Position numbers and translations under genes: made by a program. From NCBI GenBank assembly GCA_016865015.1, contig CP018226.1, positions 961,001 through 1,025,000 of the forward strand: a stretch of DNA of 64,000 nucleotides. Reading direction: 5' to 3'. Origin of the DNA: Rhizobiales bacterium IMCC20636. Its GTDB lineage: Bacteria > Pseudomonadota > Alphaproteobacteria > Rhizobiales > GCA-2746425. Below, piece after piece: positions 27,214 to 36,293 of the stretch. The notes beneath the pieces are model-generated. The model was given only the letters and a program-made list of their open reading frames with translations. It was not told the DNA's origin and searched no databases. The number at the start of each line of letters is the position of its first letter. Position 1 is the first letter of the stretch.

Positions 27214-28887
27214 TCAGGTGGTTGGGGCTTGATCGAGCTTGAGCGCTGGTTCCCTCAATCGCAGGATCAATTGAACGATGCCGGTAATGAGCATAAGCCC
27301 GGCGATGACTGGCCTTATGTAGCCCGGCATCATGAAGACCGGAAGGGACAATACGATCAGTAGTATCGGCAGAAAGAAACGGGTCCAACGCTTTTTTCCA
27401 AGATGTTTTTGGAAAGACGGAAACATGATCGAAAAGCCGCTCAGCAGAATGAAAAACAGCGCCCAGGGGCGTGTCAGGAATACGTCAAGTCCGTCACCGC
27501 GCGCAAAGACCTGACTGAGCCGTGTTTCCGCAATCTGGCCCAGCACCACACCCAGCACAATTGGCACGATGGGAAAACCAAGAGCACGCATCACGAAGCC
27601 AAGGACACCGAATATGAACAGGGTCCACATGTCGTAGCCGATATTGTTGAGCGCAAAGATACCCACTGCGCAATAAAACAGGATGACCGCCGTCAGCATG
27701 TACATCTTCACCTTCGTGACCATTACGAAGCCGCGCAAGGTGATGGATTGCAGAAACAGCATCATGAAATTGGCGATGAAGAAGGCGAGAAAAATCGAAT
27801 AGGCAATGGTCGGTTCATCAGAGATGAAAGACGGGCTGGGGATCACATCATGGATCAGCAATGCACCAAGCATGATGGCTGTCATGATGTCGCCCGGCAG
27901 GCCCAGCGCCATCATGACGATCAGCGCACCCCCGGCAGTGGCGTTGTTTGCAGCTTCCGGAGCAATGATTCCGTCAATCGCACCCTTGCCGAATGTTTCG
28001 GGTTCCTTGGAAGCCTTCTTGGCTTGATCATAGGCCAGAATATTGGAAATGGTGCTGCCGGCCGCTGGCAATACGCCGACGAAAACGCCGAGCAATGAAG
28101 AGCGGACGACATTGGTCCAGTGCGACAACACCACCTTGGCAGATGCAATATAGTCGATCTGGACAACATTGGCCGATTGTTCGCCCCCCAGTCGTTTGGA
28201 CGCGGAGGATGGATCGCGGACATCATTGAGCAAGCGGCTGAATGCAAACAGGCCAACCAGAACCGGCAGGAATGCAAAGCCTTTTGAGACTTCATCAATT
28301 CCGAAGGTGAAGCGTGGCAGTCCAAACACCACATCGCTGCCAATGGTGGCAATCAACAGGCCGAACAGTGCCCCCATCAGGCCTTTCAGCATTTCATTGC
28401 CCGCAAGGCTGGCAGTGACCGTCAATGCGAAAATCACCAATGCGAAAAAGTCGACCGGCTGGAATTCCAACCCAATCAGCGCCAGTTGTGGGGCTATCAG
28501 GATCAGAACGATGGATGCGATGATGCCGCCGAAGAAAGAAGACCAGACGCCGATTCCGAGCGCCAGACCAGCCTTGCCGGCCTTGGCCATGGGATAGCCA
28601 TCAAATGTTGTGGCAACGGAAGATGGTGTTCCGGGAATGCCGGTGAGAATGCCGGACATCAATCCGCCAGACAGGCCACCCACATAAACCGCGATCATGG
28701 TGGCCAGACCCTGCACCGGCGACATGGCAAAGGTGAAGGGCAGGACCAGCACGACAGCCATGGCAATTGTAAAACCGGGAATGGCACCGGCCAGCAGGCC
28801 GACGAGAGTGCCAAGCATCATCAAAGCCATGGTCGTGAACGAGAAAAGCTCTGCGCTGGCAAGGCCGATATTGGTGAAAAGATCCAT
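27214..28887 (-). CDS. tctA: Tripartite tricarboxylate transporter, large permease (TctA)
   Basis: Main membrane subunit of a TTT transporter, 557 residues with about a dozen helices. The conserved start LGTLVGLLAGAIPGFTIAMA, the GGLSGGLMSGILTGIPGTPSSVATTFDGYPMA block and the duplicated GVLPAAGSTISNILAYDQAKK region are present. The protein is some 50 residues longer than usual at its C-terminus, with two extra hydrophobic stretches. It follows tctB with 3 bp between and imports a carboxylate delivered by the TctC receptor. Confidence 0.95.
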   Translation of the reverse strand: MDLFTNIGLASAELFSFTTMALMMLGTLVGLLAGAIPGFTIAMAVVLVLPFTFAMSPVQGLATMIAVYVGGLSGGLMSGILTGIPGTPSSVATTFDGYPMAKAGKAGLALGIGVWSSFFGGIIASIVLILIAPQLALIGLEFQPVDFFALVIFALTVTASLAGNEMLKGLMGALFGLLIATIGSDVVFGLPRFTFGIDEVSKGFAFLPVLVGLFAFSRLLNDVRDPSSASKRLGGEQSANVVQIDYIASAKVVLSHWTNVVRSSLLGVFVGVLPAAGSTISNILAYDQAKKASKEPETFGKGAIDGIIAPEAANNATAGGALIVMMALGLPGDIMTAIMLGALLIHDVIPSPSFISDEPTIAYSIFLAFFIANFMMLFLQSITLRGFVMVTKVKMYMLTAVILFYCAVGIFALNNIGYDMWTLFIFGVLGFVMRALGFPIVPIVLGVVLGQIAETRLSQVFARGDGLDVFLTRPWALFFILLSGFSIMFPSFQKHLGKKRWTRFFLPILLIVLSLPVFMMPGYIRPVIAGLMLITGIVQLILRLREPALKLDQAPTT

Positions 28888-28890
28888 GGT

Positions 28891-29373
28891 CTAATACACT
28901 CTCAACAAGATGCCCTCGGGCAGGAACACCCCGAGCAATTGCGTGAAAATGGCCCACATGCCGACGACGAAAAATAACGTCACCAAGGCGTGACGCAGCA
29001 TCAGTTGTGGCGACCAGCCGCCGAGTACGTTCAGGGTGATGAACACATAGAGCAAGCCACCAATGAGCATGCCCAGAATCGGCATGGTGACGAGAAACAG
29101 AAAGAACAGCGCGAAGCAGTAGATCGGGTTCTTGTAGTAGGAAAACCAGTCTGAAAAGCTTCTGATCGGCGTGCTGTCGTCAGCCTCCGACAATTGTGCT
29201 TTCACCAGCAGGATCAGAGAGAGAATGGCCAGTGGTCCGATGATCATGCGTGGCCACAAGGTAGCTGGCATCTGGTTGAACATGGGCGCGGGCATTTGAA
29301 ACGTGCTGACCAACAATGCACCGCAGATCAGCAATGAAACAATGGCGATTGCAGTATCGCGGTTCAGTCGCAT
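28891..29373 (-). CDS. tctB: Tripartite tricarboxylate transporter, small permease (TctB)
   Basis: A 160-residue protein with four hydrophobic helices (about 8-25, 40-60, 78-105, 125-150), the fold of TctB. The PATLWPRMI motif near residue 35 is typical. It sits between the receptor and large-permease genes, in the usual tctCBA order. Confidence 0.9.
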   Translation of the reverse strand: MRLNRDTAIAIVSLLICGALLVSTFQMPAPMFNQMPATLWPRMIIGPLAILSLILLVKAQLSEADDSTPIRSFSDWFSYYKNPIYCFALFFLFLVTMPILGMLIGGLLYVFITLNVLGGWSPQLMLRHALVTLFFVVGMWAIFTQLLGVFLPEGILLRVY

Positions 29374-29464
29374 TTTGGTGTCCCTTCGGCGCGGACAATT
29401 GAGACAGCAGTTGAAAACAGAGAAGTGCGAAAGGCGGGATCCAACAGGACCCCGCCAGGACTGT

Positions 29465-30451
29465 TTACTGGAAACGGCCCATTTTCAGCTCTTTCGCTGC
29501 GTTGACGAAATCGGCAGAGGTTGCTTCCCACCATTTCGTGTAGTCGTCAGGTCCAAGAAACACCACGGAGGTTCCCTTGGCAGCCTGTGCTGCTACAAAT
29601 TCCGCATCTTCTGTCGGGCCTTTGAAGATTTCAGCCCAATAGTCGACGATTTCCCTCGGTGTGCCTTTTGGCAGCATCACGCCGCGTGTCAGCGAGAAGG
29701 TCATGTCGATGCCGAGCTCTTTCAAAGTCGGAACGTCGGGGATCAGATCACTGCGCTCATTGGCGGCAATGGCAAAGGCTTTCAAATTGCCGTCGCCGCG
29801 CTGGGTGCGCGCTGCAGCCATGTTAATGCCGCCAAGATCGATTGTGCCATTGAGAAGGCCCGTTACGCGTTCGGCAGTGCCGCCCTGAAACGGGACATAG
29901 GCAAAGTCGGTGCCCGTCTTGGACCCCAGGATAATCCACAGAAAGTGACTGGTTGCGCCCATGGACACGCCTGTTGGAATCTTGCCCGGATCGGCTTTGG
30001 CTGCCGCCAGCATGCTTTCCAGATCATCATAGGGCACATGGCCACCGGCACCGATGATTTCCGGTGTATCAGTCAGCATGGCGACAGCTTCAAAGCCGTC
30101 CCAATTGAAGTCGGTTACACCATTGATGTAGTTGACTGGCAGATGCTGGTGAATGGCGAACAATGTGCAGCCATCGGGCTTGGCTGCATAGGCTTCCTTG
30201 GCACCCAATCCACCGCCCTGACCGGGCATTGTCACGACTTTTATTTTTGTCGCAGCATCGGAGTTCTGGATCGCCTGCTCGAAGATGCCGAAGATGACAC
30301 TTGTGCCGCCACCTGGACCCCATGGTACGATGAGCTGTGCGGTGTCGCATGGCAGATCGACCGCTGCTGCCGGTGCCGCTGCGAGACCCAACCCGGCTAT
30401 CATCGCCGCAGAAACTGTTGCGGATTTGATTCTGGATGTGATTGTTTTCAT
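29465..30451 (-). CDS. tctC: Tripartite tricarboxylate transporter receptor (TctC/Bug protein)
   Basis: Periplasmic binding protein of 328 residues with a Sec signal peptide (cleavage near AAA-VDLP). Bug-family features are present: the IVPWGPGGGTS phosphate-loop-like ligand loop, VVTMPGQGGGLGAKEAY, and the second-domain FVPFQGGTAERVTGLLNGTIDLGG. The ligand is probably a carboxylate but cannot be named. It is first in the operon, downstream of the LysR-type palindromes. Confidence 0.95.
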   Translation of the reverse strand: MKTITSRIKSATVSAAMIAGLGLAAAPAAAVDLPCDTAQLIVPWGPGGGTSVIFGIFEQAIQNSDAATKIKVVTMPGQGGGLGAKEAYAAKPDGCTLFAIHQHLPVNYINGVTDFNWDGFEAVAMLTDTPEIIGAGGHVPYDDLESMLAAAKADPGKIPTGVSMGATSHFLWIILGSKTGTDFAYVPFQGGTAERVTGLLNGTIDLGGINMAAARTQRGDGNLKAFAIAANERSDLIPDVPTLKELGIDMTFSLTRGVMLPKGTPREIVDYWAEIFKGPTEDAEFVAAQAAKGTSVVFLGPDDYTKWWEATSADFVNAAKELKMGRFQ

Positions 30452-30598
30452 ATTCGAATTCCTCCCTTATTCGGTTCATTGCGCTTTGCGCGCAATTTTC
30501 GGGCTTTGCACCCTTTTGCAAGTTGAACTGTACTGAATGCAAATCCGCATTCAGGCCTCCACAGCTCTCTCATTGCATGCTTGCACCTTCTCATATAG

Positions 30599-30615
30599 AT
30601 TACAATGATTGGAAT
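30599..30615. promoter_or_regulatory. LysR-type operator candidate in the tctC-lysR divergent region
   Basis: The sequence ATT-A-CAAT-G-ATTG-G-AAT is an inverted repeat around a central G with the T-N11-A pattern of LysR-family binding sites. It lies between the divergent tctC and lysR genes, about 50 bp before the chosen LysR start. Confidence 0.6.
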
Positions 30616-30623
30616 ATGGATAC

Positions 30624-30645
30624 ATTGTTACATATATGGAACAAT
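30624..30645. promoter_or_regulatory. Second palindrome near the LysR start
   Basis: ATTGTT and AACAAT flank a 10-bp AT-rich spacer, on one face of the helix with the first palindrome 25 bp away. It covers an upstream ATG at 30636, which supports translation of the regulator from the ATG at 30648. It is possibly the autoregulatory half-site. Confidence 0.45.
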
Positions 30646-30647
30646 CG

Positions 30648-31595
30648 ATGAATGCGGAACTCTTGACGGATATGGCAACATTTGCCGCAGTGGTTGAACA
30701 GAACGGGTTTTCAGCTGCAGCAGCTGTTTTGCAAATCTCGAAGTCCAATGTCAGCCGCCGTGTTGCGTCGCTGGAAGAGCGGCTTGATGTCAAGTTGATG
30801 CATCGGACAACCCGCAAGCTGGGCATGACGGAAGCCGGACGGGTTTATTACGAACATTGCGCCCGTCTGGTGAGTGAAGCACGTGATGCCGATTATGCCA
30901 TTCGATTGATGCATTCCACGCCGAGTGGCCTTCTGAATGTTAGTGTTCCGGAAACACTTGGACGCAATTTCATCCTGCCTGTGCTGCCGGAGTTTCTGAA
31001 ATCCTATCCGGACATCCGGCTGAACCTGACGATCACCAGTCGCAAAGTCGATTTGCGCGAAGAGCGGTGCGATCTTGCGGTGCGCAAAGGCGAAATCGAT
31101 GATGACTCCCTGTGTGCCATCCCCTTGGGGTCATCTACCCAGATGCTGTATGCAAGCCCGGATTATCTGGCTGATGCAGGCCCGCTCACTCATCCTGATG
31201 ATTTGACGGAACACGCATATCTGTCCAGCGCAATTGCCTATGGTCCTGTCGATTTGACGCTGAAACGCGGTCACAGCGATGTCAATGTCCGTGTCACCCC
31301 GCGCCTGTCGGTGCGTGATCATGAAGCGTTGTTATCCATGACCCTCAGCGGCATTGGCGTGGCCTTGCTTCCAGCCTGGATGACCCATGAGCATGTGGAT
31401 GCTGGCCGTCTGTCGCCGGTTCTTCCTGATTATTCCGGACCATCGGTTGATTTCAACGTGGTGTTCTTGCCGCATCGGAGCATGGCCCCGAATTTAAGGG
31501 CTTTCGTGGAATTTCTGAAGGAGCGTTTCAAGTTGTATCGCCCGTGGGAATCTGGCGCTGAACCGACACATGAGGTAGATCATCGCGCGGCCTGA
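30648..31595 (+). CDS. LysR-family transcriptional regulator of the Tct-linked operon
   Basis: About 315 residues. The winged helix-turn-helix is at the N-terminus (FAAVVEQNGFSAAAAVLQISKSNVSRRVASLEERL, HRTTRKLGMTEAGRVYYEH). A periplasmic-binding-like effector domain follows (LNVSVPETLGRNFILPVLPEFLKSYPDIRLNL...). The sequence belongs to the CrgA/DSDA-like branch. It is divergent from tctC, the standard arrangement for a regulator that activates the neighbouring catabolic operon and represses itself. Start ATG 30648; ATG 30636 and 30609 are alternatives. Confidence 0.92.
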   Translation: MNAELLTDMATFAAVVEQNGFSAAAAVLQISKSNVSRRVASLEERLDVKLMHRTTRKLGMTEAGRVYYEHCARLVSEARDADYAIRLMHSTPSGLLNVSVPETLGRNFILPVLPEFLKSYPDIRLNLTITSRKVDLREERCDLAVRKGEIDDDSLCAIPLGSSTQMLYASPDYLADAGPLTHPDDLTEHAYLSSAIAYGPVDLTLKRGHSDVNVRVTPRLSVRDHEALLSMTLSGIGVALLPAWMTHEHVDAGRLSPVLPDYSGPSVDFNVVFLPHRSMAPNLRAFVEFLKERFKLYRPWESGAEPTHEVDHRAA

Positions 31596-31619
31596 AATGT
31601 TGGATTTGCAGGACTGCGC

Positions 31620-31909
31620 CGGTCAGAAACAGAGACTCTATTTCGCCAGCATCGCAGATCAGCCACCAATTGGCCTTGTCAGCCATGTCGGAAAATTCTC
31701 ATGGTTGAGCTGGCTACTGGCGGTTTTCCGATAGATCAAACCATTGGATTCCAGACCGGCGAGGCGTTTGGTCAGCAGGGTTGCGATGGGGTTCCAAGGC
31801 CGCGCTGCAGTTCTAAAAAGCGACTGCCACCCATCAGGATTTCACATATGATCAGAATCGTCCATTTCTCGCCAGTGCCAAACCGTATCATCAGGGCCAC
31901 TTTGCGTTA
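31620..31909 (-). pseudogene. HxlR-family regulator remnant, frameshifted
   Basis: On the minus strand one frame reads GEKWTILIICEILMGGSRFLELQRGLG, matching the core of the HxlR winged helix, then hits a stop. Shifting frame gives IATLLTKRLAGLESNGLIYRKT, exactly the following recognition helix and wing. The N-terminal part and the C-terminal end are also broken by stops. It is the only content of the 330-bp gap between the LysR and BKACE genes. Confidence 0.8.
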
Positions 31910-31926
31910 AACAGCCTCATACGCGG

Positions 31927-32865
31927 CTAGAACGCGGTCCGGTCAGCACCCTTCAGATCCAGCATTTCACGGGCTTCTTCTGGTGTTGCCACCTGACAGC
32001 CAAGGTCTTCGACAATACGACGGATCTTGGTCACCTGTTCAGCGTTGGATTCGGCAAGTTTCCCTCTTGAGATGAACAGGGAATCCTCCAATCCAACGCG
32101 TACATTGCCGCCCATCTGGGTGGCTGTTGCAGCAAACGGCATTTGTGCGCCGCCGGCACCCAGCACGGACCATTGATAATCATCGCCAAACAGGCGATCG
32201 GCGGTGCGCTTCATGAAGATCAGATTGTCAATATCCGGGCCAATGCCGCCAAGAATACCGAAGATGAACTGGATGAAGACAGGTGCCTTGAACAGTCCGG
32301 TATCCATGCAGAATTTCAGGTTGTACAAATGGCCGACATCATAACATTCATGTTCGAATTTGACATTGTGACCTTCGCCCAGTTCCTTGGCAACGTAGCC
32401 GATATCGGCAAAGGTGTTGCGGAAGATGTAATTGTCGGAATTGCGGACATATTCTTCTTCCCAATCAAATTTCCAGTCCTTGTACCGGTCAGCCAGTGGG
32501 TGAAATGAGAAGTTCATGGAGCCCATATTCAGCGAACACATTTCCGGAGACGCCCATTTGGCAGGCGCAATGCGTTCTTCCATGGTGTTGAGAATGCTGC
32601 CACCAGTCGAGACATTGATCACTGCGTCTGTGGCCTGTTTGATCACAGGCAGAAAGCGTTTGAAATTCTCCGGATCAATGGATACGCCACCATCTTTGGG
32701 GCGCCGTGCATGAAGGTGCAAAATGGATGCGCCGGCTTTTGAGGCGGCGATGGCCTGATCAGCGATGTCTTCCGGGGTGAAGGGCAGCGCATCAGACATT
32801 GTGGGTGTATGGATTGCGCCTGTGATGGCGCAAGTGATGATGGTCTTCTTCTGCTTTCGAGCCAC
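31927..32865 (-). CDS. Beta-keto acid cleavage enzyme (BKACE, DUF849/Kce family)
   Basis: Zinc-dependent enzyme that cleaves a beta-keto acid with acetyl-CoA to give acetoacetate and a new CoA ester. Zn ligands are visible: His-x-His in SILHLHARRPKDG and the Glu in VRVGLEDSLF, next to the catalytic Asp. The core GGSILNTMEERIAPAKW, MNFSF and FEHECYDVGHLYNLKF also fit. I choose the GTG at 32865, which has a GAAGGAGG site five bases upstream, over a TTG five codons earlier. Substrate specificity is unclear. It is last in an operon with a Liv transporter and a 3-hydroxyacyl dehydrogenase-like enzyme, as in carnitine-type degradation (inference). Confidence 0.92.
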   Translation of the reverse strand: MARKQKKTIITCAITGAIHTPTMSDALPFTPEDIADQAIAASKAGASILHLHARRPKDGGVSIDPENFKRFLPVIKQATDAVINVSTGGSILNTMEERIAPAKWASPEMCSLNMGSMNFSFHPLADRYKDWKFDWEEEYVRNSDNYIFRNTFADIGYVAKELGEGHNVKFEHECYDVGHLYNLKFCMDTGLFKAPVFIQFIFGILGGIGPDIDNLIFMKRTADRLFGDDYQWSVLGAGGAQMPFAATATQMGGNVRVGLEDSLFISRGKLAESNAEQVTKIRRIVEDLGCQVATPEEAREMLDLKGADRTAF

Positions 32866-32911
32866 AATGGCCTCCTTCAATTAAGGTCTGAATTCGATCT
32901 CGTTTCGGGGG

Positions 32912-33934
32912 TCAGTCTTTGTGCTTTGGCACCACGCGTCTGGTTGTGGGAAATAGTTCCAGCCCGGTTCGGCTTTTGACAAAACCCCAAAGCCCACTGG
33001 GCGCGCGCAGCATGACAACAATGGCAACAACCCCGAGAATGAGCAGGTAGGCAGACCCGAGATCAGCGAGTGTTTCGCGGAGCAGGAAGAACACGATGGT
33101 TCCCACAATAGGCCCTTCGATGGTCCCGATACCGCCGATTACAACGATGAAAATAACGAAGGCTGTCCAGTCATTGACGCTGAAGGCTGCATCCGGTGAG
33201 ATGCGCAGTTTTTGCAGGAAGATAAGCGCACCCACTGCAGAGGTCAGTCCTGCTGTCACGACGTAGACGAAAAACTTGGTGCGCCAGATATCGATGCCCA
33301 TGGCCTGGGCTGCCGTTTCATTATCGCGGATTGCCTGCAAGGCCAGGCCCTGACGCGAGCGCAGAAACAGATAGACACAGGCAATGACGAGAATGGCGAC
33401 GGCGAGAGCCGCCCAGTAAGCCGCATGTTCGCGGCCCGATCTGGATGCGGCAATCGACCTGATGATATCAACCGGTATGCTGGTTCCCGACCCGCCTCCA
33501 AGCGCAGATATCTGAGCTGCTGTCAGGCGGAAGACTTCGGCGATGACCCAGGTGCCGATGGCAAAATAGGCCCCGCGCAAGCGGAAAATCAGCACTGCCA
33601 CAGGAACGGAAATCAAGGCTCCCAGAACAAAAATGAATGGAATGGTCGCCATTGGGTGAATGCCCAGGAACATTGCCATGCCAAATAGGCAATAGCCGCC
33701 AAAGCCAACAAAAGCCTGCTGGCCCACAGATACAAGACCGGCATAGCCTGCGAGGAAATTCCACAGACAGGCCAGCGCCACATACAGATAGATTTCACCG
33801 AAGAGACGCAGATCGGCGCGCCCCGCCCACCAGGGGGCAGCGACAAGAATGGCCAGCAGCAGCAATGCAACAATGGACGCTGCGCGACTGGCCCGGGACG
33901 ATTGGACGATGATGTGATCGGTTGCAGCGCTCAT
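32912..33934 (-). CDS. livM: Branched-chain amino acid-type ABC permease (LivM)
   Basis: Inner-membrane permease of 340 residues with about eight helices and the LivM signature (NFLAGYAGLVSVGQQAFVGFGGY; GGIGTIEGPIVGTIVFF). It overlaps livH by 4 nt. It pairs with LivH and uses ATPases LivG and LivF and the downstream-annotated binding protein. Given the catabolic neighbours, the solute is probably the operon's substrate rather than an amino acid. Confidence 0.93.
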   Translation of the reverse strand: MSAATDHIIVQSSRASRAASIVALLLLAILVAAPWWAGRADLRLFGEIYLYVALACLWNFLAGYAGLVSVGQQAFVGFGGYCLFGMAMFLGIHPMATIPFIFVLGALISVPVAVLIFRLRGAYFAIGTWVIAEVFRLTAAQISALGGGSGTSIPVDIIRSIAASRSGREHAAYWAALAVAILVIACVYLFLRSRQGLALQAIRDNETAAQAMGIDIWRTKFFVYVVTAGLTSAVGALIFLQKLRISPDAAFSVNDWTAFVIFIVVIGGIGTIEGPIVGTIVFFLLRETLADLGSAYLLILGVVAIVVMLRAPSGLWGFVKSRTGLELFPTTRRVVPKHKD

Positions 33935-34797
33935 CCGTCAACCCTCGGAAACAGGCCACGCGGGCGCACGGCCAGAACAATCAGGAAGGCGATATGGCCT
34001 GCCAGAAGTTGCCAGCCTGGATTGATCTGCGCACCGATGTTCTGGCTGACACCCAGAATGATGCCGCCAATCAGAGTGCCCCAAAGATTGCCAAGGCCAC
34101 CGATGATGACCGCTTCAAAGCCGAAAATCAGGCGCGCTGGCCCAACCGAGGGGTCAAAACTGGTGCGGACGGCCAGAAAGATGCCGGCAATGGCAATCAC
34201 CGCCATCGACAAAGCCATGGCGAGGCCGAAAATATGAGATTTGTTGAGGCCCATCAATTGGGCAATGTCCTGATTGTCAGACACTGCACGAAACGCCCGA
34301 CCAAGAGACGTGCGGTAGAAAATCCACTGCAGAAACGCAATGATTGCCACCGCCGCAGCAAATGTCAAAATTGGCAGAACACCGGCGTTGAGCCCACCGC
34401 CAAGTGGAATACTGGCGGTTTCCAGAGCTCCGGCACTGAGCTTTTGCGGGTTTGCCGTAAAGATTTCCAGCAGGCCATTCTGGATGATGACCGAGAGGCC
34501 GAAGGTGACCAGCAGCGGCGGGAGAATATCGTTGCCCAGTGTCTGGTTCAGAATACAGCGTTGCAGCACATAACCGAGCAGAGCCATGAAGGGCACTACA
34601 ATTGCCAGAGCGGCCAGAGGATGCATTCCGAGTGTGGTGGTGACGACGAGTCCGAGAAACGCGGCCAGAACGATAAAATCACCATGAGCGATATTGACCA
34701 GACGCATGACGCCAAAAATCAGTGACAGACCAGCGGCAAACAGGGCGTAGAGACCGCCCAGCAGTACGCCCTGAAGAACTGCATTTACCCAATCCAT
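33931..34797 (-). CDS. livH: Branched-chain amino acid-type ABC permease (LivH)
   Basis: A 288-residue permease with the typical opening WVNAVLQGVLLGGLYALFAAGLSLIFGVMRLVNIAHGDF and the FGLSVIIQN and GLGNLWGTLIGGIILG motifs. It lies 3 bp after livF and 4 nt into livM. Confidence 0.94.
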   Translation of the reverse strand: MDWVNAVLQGVLLGGLYALFAAGLSLIFGVMRLVNIAHGDFIVLAAFLGLVVTTTLGMHPLAALAIVVPFMALLGYVLQRCILNQTLGNDILPPLLVTFGLSVIIQNGLLEIFTANPQKLSAGALETASIPLGGGLNAGVLPILTFAAAVAIIAFLQWIFYRTSLGRAFRAVSDNQDIAQLMGLNKSHIFGLAMALSMAVIAIAGIFLAVRTSFDPSVGPARLIFGFEAVIIGGLGNLWGTLIGGIILGVSQNIGAQINPGWQLLAGHIAFLIVLAVRPRGLFPRVDG

Positions 34798-34800
34798 GGT

Positions 34801-35505
34801 TCAGACTCCGAAATAGGCATGGCTGATGTCCTCTCGTGAGATGGATTTGACACTGCCTTCCAGCGAAACGCGACCTTCCTGCAGACAGTAAACGCGGTCC
34901 GAAACTGACAGGGCCTTGGCGATGTCCTGTTCGACGATGATGCCGGTCATGCCGTCACCGACAATGTTCGGGAGGGCGTCATATATGGTTTTGATGATGA
35001 TCGGTGCGAGGCCCAGGCTGATTTCATCAAACAACAGCAGATCGGGATTGGACATCAGGGCCCGGCCGATGGCAACCATCTGCTGCTGCCCACCCGACAG
35101 AGATGTGGAGGGAACGTTGCGGCGCTCCTTGAGAATGGGAAACAGTTCAAAAACTGTTTCCACCGACCAGGCTCCGCTCCGACCAACCTGACCACCGATT
35201 TTCAGATTTTCCTCAACCGACAGGGAGGGGAACAATTGACGGCCTTCCGGCACCATGGCGATGCCAAGCCGGGCCACCTGGTCAGCGCGCAACGCACCGA
35301 CCGGGCTGCCATGCCACTGCACCATGTCCGGGTCACTTTTCAGCAAACCCGTTATTGCGCGCATAAGCGTGGTCTTGCCCGCGCCATTGGCACCGATAAT
35401 GGCGATGATCTCGCCTTTGTTGACTTCACAATTGACGCCGAAAAGCGCTTGAAAATCCCCATAATAGGCATCGAGATTCTGAATTTTGAGGATTGGATCA
35501 GCCAT
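34801..35505 (-). CDS. livF: ABC transporter ATPase (LivF)
   Basis: A 234-residue ATPase with Walker A GANGAGKTT, signature LSGGQQQM and Walker B LLLFDEISLGLAP, all in LivF positions. Start ATG 35505 (MADPILKIQNLDAYYG) gives the usual length and overlaps the livG stop by 8 nt. A longer frame from 35595 lies wholly inside livG. Confidence 0.94.
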   Translation of the reverse strand: MADPILKIQNLDAYYGDFQALFGVNCEVNKGEIIAIIGANGAGKTTLMRAITGLLKSDPDMVQWHGSPVGALRADQVARLGIAMVPEGRQLFPSLSVEENLKIGGQVGRSGAWSVETVFELFPILKERRNVPSTSLSGGQQQMVAIGRALMSNPDLLLFDEISLGLAPIIIKTIYDALPNIVGDGMTGIIVEQDIAKALSVSDRVYCLQEGRVSLEGSVKSISREDISHAYFGV

Positions 35506-36226
35506 CGACTTCAATCCCCATATAGATTTCCTTGACTTGCTGGCTGTCCATGATGGCTTTGGGCTCGCCCTCGGCAATCTTGCGGCCAAAATCAATCACC
35601 ACGAGACGATCAACAACCGCCAACAAAGCGTGGACGATATGCTCGATCCAGATAATGGAAATACCGGTCGAGCGGATGTCCTTGATGGTGTCGACTAGGG
35701 CGTGACATTCTTTTTCGGTCAGGCCGCCTGCAATCTCATCCAGCAACAATAGTTTGGGCTTTGCGCACAGTGCACGGGTCAGCTCAAGACGCTTGCGTTC
35801 CAGCAGAGTCAGATTTCCGGCCAACAAGTTGGCTTTGGCCAGAAGGCCGGTCTGTTCCAATGCGACCAGACATTGTTCATTGGCCTGTGATTTTGAAAGG
35901 CCTGCCCCATGGGTGGCCGCGACAAGCGCGTTTTCAAAAACAGTCATCGCGCCAAAGGGCTGCGGGATCTGGAATGACCGGGCAATGCCACTGCGGCACC
36001 GCATGGCGGCGCTCATGCCGGTTACATCGACGCCATTGAACCAGATGCTGCCGGCATCAGGGGAGAGGGCACCGGTGATCAGATTGAACATGGATGTCTT
36101 GCCAGCACCATTGGGCCCGATGACGCCCAGAGCTTCGCCACTCTGCAGCTCATAGCTCAGCTCATCGGACACCTTAACAGCGCCGAATGCCTTGGAGACA
36201 TTCTGCAGTTTCAGAACTGTTGACAT
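35498..36226 (-). CDS. livG: ABC transporter ATPase (LivG)
   Basis: A 242-residue ATPase of the LivG branch, with Walker A GPNGAGKTSMFNLI and Walker B LLLLDEIAGGLTEKE. The signature loop reads LTLLERKRLELTRAL, the LivG subtype that lacks the normal LSGGQ. It is downstream of the binding-protein gene and upstream of livF. Confidence 0.94.
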   Translation of the reverse strand: MSTVLKLQNVSKAFGAVKVSDELSYELQSGEALGVIGPNGAGKTSMFNLITGALSPDAGSIWFNGVDVTGMSAAMRCRSGIARSFQIPQPFGAMTVFENALVAATHGAGLSKSQANEQCLVALEQTGLLAKANLLAGNLTLLERKRLELTRALCAKPKLLLLDEIAGGLTEKECHALVDTIKDIRSTGISIIWIEHIVHALLAVVDRLVVIDFGRKIAEGEPKAIMDSQQVKEIYMGIEVDG

Positions 36227-36293
36227 GGTGTTTCCAAAATGGCCTCACCGGTCATGCGACCGATGAGGCGGATTTCTGGTTGGTTTGCGCAGA

